From G025836975 sp048751585 (GTDB taxonomy: Bacteria; Pseudomonadota; Gammaproteobacteria; Burkholderiales; Burkholderiaceae_B): a DNA stretch of 64,000 bases. The stretch covers positions 1 to 64,000 of the forward strand of contig NZ_JAZHOB010000006.1 of the NCBI RefSeq assembly GCF_048751585.1. The letters are read 5' to 3'. The notes under the pieces were generated by a model, which searched no databases, was not told where the DNA came from, and was given only the letters and a program-made list of their open reading frames with translations. Shown in pieces: positions 60,181 to 64,000 of the stretch (positions are counted from its first letter, which is position 1; each line of letters begins with the position of its first letter). Made by a program: the position numbers and the translations under genes.

Positions 60181-60206
60181 TATAATATACCCCCCTAGGT
60201 TATATT
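60181..60206 (+). promoter_or_regulatory. DmeR/RcnR-type operator with promoter
   Basis: A C-tract between AT-rich inverted halves (TATAATATAC, CCCCC, TAGGTTATATT) is the layout known for RcnR/DmeR binding sites. TATAAT can serve as the -10 element. It lies 15 bases upstream of the regulator start, so metal-free DmeR would cover the promoter. Confidence 0.65.
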
Positions 60207-60221
60207 TCATTGTTGATCCTC

Positions 60222-60494
60222 ATGTCCCATACATCACGCCAGAAAGACAAGCTGATCGCCCGCGTCCGTCGAATCAAAGGGCAGTTGGGAGGCATTGAAC
60301 GCGCTTTGGATTCGGAAGCGGCATGTGTGGAAGTACTGCGTCAGATCGCATCCGTGCGCGGTGCAGTCAATGGGTTGACGGCAGAGGTGATGGAAGATCA
60401 CTTACGCGAACACGTCCTAGCGGTCGAAACAGACAGGGAGCGCAATCAAGGCGGCGAGGAAATGGTTGAGGTCATCCGCGCTTACATGAAATGA
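60222..60494 (+). CDS. dmeR: DmeR, Ni/Co-responsive repressor of the RcnR/CsoR family
   Basis: The protein has 90 residues from the ATG at 60222; a TTG at 60210 is an alternative. All four RcnR-type metal ligands fall in place: His3, Cys35, His60 and His64, with the family core RVRRIKGQLGGIERALDSE. It should repress its own operon through the operator just upstream and release DNA when it binds nickel or cobalt. The stop overlaps the first possible start of the efflux gene. Confidence 0.9.
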   Translation: MSHTSRQKDKLIARVRRIKGQLGGIERALDSEAACVEVLRQIASVRGAVNGLTAEVMEDHLREHVLAVETDRERNQGGEEMVEVIRAYMK

Positions 60495-60532
60495 CGCCTC
60501 AGCACACGAACTTACGACATACAGGACCCCTG

Positions 60533-61501
60533 ATGACAACGAACACCATCCCGGTCTCGGGCCACGATCACCTCTTCCTCGGCAACGACCACCAGCGTAA
60601 TGAGCGCAAAGTATGGCTGGTGATCGCTCTCACGGCCAGCATGATGCTGGTGGAAATCATTGCCGGTAATATCTATGGCTCCATGGCGCTGGTGGCCGAC
60701 GGGTGGCATATGTCCACCCATGCCGGTGCGATGCTGATCGCCGCACTGGCCTATCGCTTTGCGCGCAGGCACGCAGGAGATCCGCGTTTTTCCTTCGGTA
60801 CGGGGAAACTCGGCGATCTGGCCGGTTTTGCCAGCGCCGTGCTGCTGGCCTTAATTGCCTTGCTGATTGGCTGGGAAAGCTTGGTGCGGCTCAGTCAACC
60901 CATTCGTATCGATTTTAATCAAGCCATCGCCGTGGCGGTGGTGGGGCTGATTGTTAATCTGGTTTGTGCCTGGTTGCTGAAAGACGAGCATAGCCATCAT
61001 GGGCATCACCACGGCCACCATCACGACCATGATCACCACCACAGCCACGAGAATCCTCATGCTTCGGGCAAGGGCCGCGACAACAATCTGCGCGCTGCAT
61101 ACTTGCATGTGTTGGCCGATGCCCTGACTTCCGTGCTGGCGATCATTGCGCTACTGGTCGGCCGCAACTATGGCTGGACATGGGCCGACCCGGCCATGGG
61201 TGTGGTCGGCGCACTGGTGATTGCCCGCTGGTCATGGGGGCTGATACGCGACTCCGGCAGCGTACTGCTTGATGCAACGGTTGAAAGTGGGCAAGTGCAG
61301 CGGGAAATTCGGGAAACGATGGCGTCAACGGGCAGCCAGATCACAGATCTACACGTCTGGCAGGTCGGGCCCGGCCATTTTGCAGCGATTGTTTCGTTGA
61401 TAGCCCCAGAACCTCAGGAACCCGCGCACTACAAGGCGGTGCTTGCACATATTCATGAGTTGTCACACGTCACAATCGAAGTACAGCACAAGGCCGTATG
61501 A
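60533..61501 (+). CDS. dmeF: DmeF, cation diffusion facilitator for divalent metals
   Basis: The protein has 322 residues from the ATG at 60533 (AGGA upstream); an ATG at 60491 overlapping dmeR is the alternative. Six transmembrane segments and the CDF metal sites are seen (ALVADGWHMSTHA; HVLADALTSVLA). A His-rich loop lies between helices 4 and 5 (HHGHHHGHHHDHDHHHSHE). It is a proton-coupled exporter in the inner membrane, most likely for cobalt and nickel given the DmeR regulator. It lies at a cargo position of the element. Confidence 0.9.
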   Translation: MTTNTIPVSGHDHLFLGNDHQRNERKVWLVIALTASMMLVEIIAGNIYGSMALVADGWHMSTHAGAMLIAALAYRFARRHAGDPRFSFGTGKLGDLAGFASAVLLALIALLIGWESLVRLSQPIRIDFNQAIAVAVVGLIVNLVCAWLLKDEHSHHGHHHGHHHDHDHHHSHENPHASGKGRDNNLRAAYLHVLADALTSVLAIIALLVGRNYGWTWADPAMGVVGALVIARWSWGLIRDSGSVLLDATVESGQVQREIRETMASTGSQITDLHVWQVGPGHFAAIVSLIAPEPQEPAHYKAVLAHIHELSHVTIEVQHKAV

Positions 61502-61890
61502 ACGTCGGAGCGACGCTGAAAGCTTGGGCCAAGCGGATCAAGCGTGATGGCGTGACGCTATGGTTTGCGGGAAAGCATCCTCTGACACCATGGTATGCCA
61601 AAGCCCTGGGTCTATTTGTGGTCGCCTATGCGCTGAGCCCCATCGACCTGATTCCAGACTTCATCCCTGTGCTGGGCTATCTCGATGACGTGATCCTGCT
61701 ACCTGTCCTGATCTGGTTGACCGTCAAGCTGCTGCCGTCGGAAGTGCTGGCGAAATGCCGAATCCAGGCCGACGAATGGATGCAAACGGAAGATGCCAAG
61801 CCAAGAAGCCGATTCGGAGCAGTGCTGATTGTGGCGCTATGGCTGGCGGCAGGTACGGCATTGTGGTTCTGGATTGAGCCGCCTATGTAG
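61498..61890 (+). CDS. DUF1232 (YkvA-like) small membrane protein
   Basis: The 130-residue protein overlaps the dmeF stop by four bases. It has the DUF1232 signature KALGLFVVAYALSPIDLIPD followed by FIPVLGYLDDVILLPV, and a terminal hydrophobic helix (VLIVALWLAAGTALWFWI). Function is unknown; it is often an operon partner of metal or stress genes. It is clearly part of the dmeRF cargo operon. Confidence 0.88.
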   Translation: MNVGATLKAWAKRIKRDGVTLWFAGKHPLTPWYAKALGLFVVAYALSPIDLIPDFIPVLGYLDDVILLPVLIWLTVKLLPSEVLAKCRIQADEWMQTEDAKPRSRFGAVLIVALWLAAGTALWFWIEPPM

Positions 61891-62784
61891 GCTGTCTTTG
61901 ATCGTGCATTGATCAGCCAGAGCGTGTCGGCGCCAGCGCCGCTGTGGGCGACGCTGGCGGTCAAGTTAGCCGCCCATCGCTGCTCTGGATAAATACCGAC
62001 CCATCTAGGCGGGTGGCACAGACCACAAGGTCTGTCATAATAATTTCACTGGTTATACACAGGCTTGCACACAGAATCTGTGGATAACCTGAGCGTGTCG
62101 GCGCAATGCGCCGCCGGGCTTTCGGGCTGCGCCCCGTGCCAGCCTTGCCGTCACGGCCATTCGGCTTCAATCCCTCACGCCTTCGCGCCGGCAGCGCTGC
62201 GCGCTGCGCTTGCCATAAAAAAACGAAGCCCCACCAAAAGGCGGTGCGGGTAGTGCTACGCCTGGGTTTGCTGCGGCAGGTTGCCTGTAAGCGTGCCGTC
62301 CCCGATGCTGGCGGTTCCTAGTATGGACGTCACGAGGGGCGGTTCACCGACACGCCGCCCGGCCTTCGCTTATGGAGCTTTCACACCGCGCCTTTCATCC
62401 AGCGCCGCAGCAAGCGGCGGGAGCGTTTGCGCTCATGGTTGGGCGGCTGAATCTTGCCCGCGTCAGGGCTCATACCGGAAACGCCGTCTTGCGCAGATAC
62501 CGATTCCGCCATGTCTCCTTTGCAAAATGGTCGGCCTGTGCGTCCTTGTCTTGTCGTGAATCCTGGCGTGGGGCGGCTGCGCCTTGGGACTATTGGCCGA
62601 AACCGTCCAGCACAAACAATTTCCCCGCCGCTGGCGCGGCTTCCTCGCGAGACAAATTCTTTGTGCTTCCCGGCCCTTCACGTTGTTACGGCCGCTTGCG
62701 CGGTGCGCCCAGCCCACCCCCGCCGACCGGATCACAACAAGGACGCACTGGCGCGACCTTGATTACCCTGAAAGGAGTATCACC
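61891..62784. other. Gene-free region with DnaA-box-like pair
   Basis: These 894 bases have no convincing gene; the open frames in them lack family features. The left part holds two inverted DnaA-box-like 9-mers, TTATACACA (62053-62061, one mismatch) and TGTGGATAA (62079-62087, perfect on the minus strand), in an AT-richer patch. The right part is a GC-rich leader of the DUF736 gene like those before radC and DUF932. Confidence 0.5.
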
Positions 62785-63099
62785 ATGGCTACTATCGGCA
62801 CCTTCACCGCAGACAACAACGGCTACACCGGCACACTGCGCACCCTGACACTCAACGTCAAGGTCAAGCTGGTACCCAACGACAAGGGGGAAAACGACAA
62901 AGCCCCTGACTTCCGCCTGCAGGCGGCGGGCAATGACATCGGCGCGGCGTGGCAGAAAACCAGCGAGGCCGGGCGGGAGTACCTGTCCGTGACCCTGGAT
63001 GACCCCTCGTTCCCGGCCACGGTCTATGCTCGCCTGATCGAAAACGAGGACGGCACGCACGACCTGCTGTGGTCGCGCAGCAAGCCGCAAGCGGCTTAA
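62785..63099 (+). CDS. DUF736 family protein
   Basis: The protein has 104 residues from the ATG at 62785 with AAAGGAG seven bases upstream. It has the DUF736 pattern: IGTFTADNNGYTGTLRTLTL, APDFRLQAAGNDIGAAWQKT, EYLSVTLDDPSFPATVYARL. The family is found almost only on plasmids and integrative elements, and its role is unknown. A terminator follows. It is a backbone gene of the element. Confidence 0.92.
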   Translation: MATIGTFTADNNGYTGTLRTLTLNVKVKLVPNDKGENDKAPDFRLQAAGNDIGAAWQKTSEAGREYLSVTLDDPSFPATVYARLIENEDGTHDLLWSRSKPQAA

Positions 63100-63105
63100 A
63101 CACTA

Positions 63106-63127
63106 CGCCCCGCCTTTTGGCGGGGCG
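63106..63127 (+). terminator. Intrinsic-type hairpin after the DUF736 gene
   Basis: Perfect 9-base arms CGCCCCGCC and GGCGGGGCG flank TTTT, seven bases beyond the stop. Confidence 0.75.
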
Positions 63128-63163
63128 CATGTCCACCCAATAGCCTATTGCGGCATGGCCGCG

Positions 63164-63454
63164 TTAGCGCTTACCTTCGGTGAGCTGATCTTCTGTTGCG
63201 GTCATTAGCACTGCGGTGCTGCATTCCAGCGCACTGGCGATCTTGAAGATAATCGCCAGTGTGGGCATGTGCTCGCCGCGCTCGATCTTGCCCAGGTGGG
63301 AGCGCTCGATGCCGGCCAGGTTCGCCAGCGTTTCCTGGGCGATGCCGCGTTCCGTGCGCAGCGCACGCGCCGCCATGCCGAAGGCTTGCGCCAATTCGGC
63401 ATCGAAGGTGGTGGCGCCGAGAGGTCGGCCGCGCTGGATGGATCGCTTCTGCAT
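63164..63454 (-). CDS. XRE-family helix-turn-helix regulator
   Basis: The protein has 96 residues from the ATG at 63454 (a TTG at 63481 would add nine). It is a single Cro/C1-type HTH: ALRTERGIAQETLANLAGIERSHLGKIERGEHMPTLAIIFKIASAL. It is probably a regulator of the element's own genes, read divergently from the DUF2958 gene. The binding site for the ATG is weak. Confidence 0.88.
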   Translation of the reverse strand: MQKRSIQRGRPLGATTFDAELAQAFGMAARALRTERGIAQETLANLAGIERSHLGKIERGEHMPTLAIIFKIASALECSTAVLMTATEDQLTEGKR

Positions 63455-63754
63455 AGACAGAAGGTTCGTTTGACGGCACAATTAAAACCACGTTATCTTT
63501 AACTCATTCATTCCAAATTCATCTTCTTTTTGTGTAATGACGGAAATACGTATTGGCGTATTAACTTAAAATCGGAGAACCGCAATCGTGCTTTCTATGA
63601 CTTACGCAAAAGCGACATTACGTATGCACGCTTTCACGAATTCGATGCAAGCCACCTTTGTGGGTCTGCACAAAAATACGAAGACGGATCAGCGGCTTTC
63701 CGCTTGGGCAGGTAAGCGCCTTTTCGCATTAACGGCTTTATTGGCAGTACAAAC

Positions 63755-64000
63755 GTGAACAACCCGCTCATCACCGATGAAGAACGCGAGCAACTGCTTG
63801 TTAATGGACGCGCCCGCGCCGTTGGCCAGGCCATCGACCCGCTGCCGGTGGTGCGGCTTTTTACGCCGGACGCTCACGTGACCTGGTTACTTACCGAACT
63901 CGATCCCGAAGATGGCGACACGGCCTACGGGCTGATCGACTTAGGGATAGGCATGCCGGACGTGGGAACGGTGCAGCTTTCCGCTTTGGCATCCATTGTC
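63755..64000 (+). CDS. DUF2958 family protein, 3' truncated by window end
   Basis: From a GTG at 63755 the frame is open to the window edge (82 residues so far). It begins with NNPLITDEEREQLLVNGRA and continues with PVVRLFTPDAHVTWLLTELDPEDGDTAYGLIDLG, the typical start of DUF2958 proteins of integrative elements. No good binding site is seen, so the start is uncertain. Function is unknown. Confidence 0.8.
   Translation, partial: MNNPLITDEEREQLLVNGRARAVGQAIDPLPVVRLFTPDAHVTWLLTELDPEDGDTAYGLIDLGIGMPDVGTVQLSALASIV

Noticed and set aside
61900..62780. Genes in the leader before DUF736
   Set aside because: The open frames (for example 62372-62848) have no binding site or known motif and overlap the real DUF736 start in another frame.
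63530..63715. Small open frame of 61 residues between the XRE and DUF2958 genes
   Set aside because: It has no recognisable family or clear binding site, and the region is more likely the divergent promoter and leader.

Overview
The window reads as the chromosome of a betaproteobacterium of the Alcaligenaceae (Bordetella/Achromobacter/Pusillimonas type). The grounds are three periplasmic Bug/TctC-type binding proteins, high GC, FadR-type regulators beside hydroxyacid dehydrogenases, and an integrative element seated at a tRNA-Asn gene. The genus is an inference.

Positions 1-22700 are mostly catabolic and housekeeping genes. They begin with a decayed IS3-family end, then a Bug protein, a GntR regulator and a 3-hydroxyacid dehydrogenase that share a duplicated operator-like element. 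Next come rlmA and a long + strand operon (GntR, dehydrogenase, polar amino-acid-type ABC transporter, RpiB-like isomerase, ribokinase-like kinase) whose binding-protein gene is frameshifted. tRNA-Thr(CGT), a carotenoid-oxygenase/DUF2141/MAPEG set and two AI-2E-family permeases follow. Two further Bug operons (Bug + cupin; MmgE/PrpD + Bug) carry the same tripartite operator. The stretch ends in a nylB'-like hydrolase pseudogene split by a 545-bp mobile element with a CTAG target duplication.

Positions 22769-49875 hold a complete hybrid PKS/NRPS gene cluster in two divergent operons. Leftward run a type II thioesterase, an ABC exporter fused to a cyclic-nucleotide-binding-type domain, and a 3642-residue assembly protein (FAAL-ACP-KS-AT-ACP-aminotransferase-C-A-T-E). 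Rightward run a PhyH-type hydroxylase, a small unknown protein, and NRPS proteins C-A-T and C-A-T-E*-C-T-TE. A Sfp-type phosphopantetheinyl transferase closes the cluster. By analogy with the iturin/mycosubtilin logic it should build a small lipopeptide carrying a beta-amino fatty acid. Its last module has no adenylation domain. I cannot match it to a known product.

Positions 49889-51137 form a junction: an orphan HicB antitoxin with a palindromic operator, a truncated integrase, and the 3' half of tRNA-Asn with its terminator, which marks the left att site of an integrative element running off the right edge. The element has int, an unknown gene, radC, DUF932, parB, DUF736, a XRE regulator and DUF2958 (a Tn4371-like order). 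Two cargo modules sit in it. One is a compact TIR / caspase-like protease / TIR operon, a likely Thoeris-type anti-phage system. The other is a dmeR-dmeF Ni/Co efflux pair.
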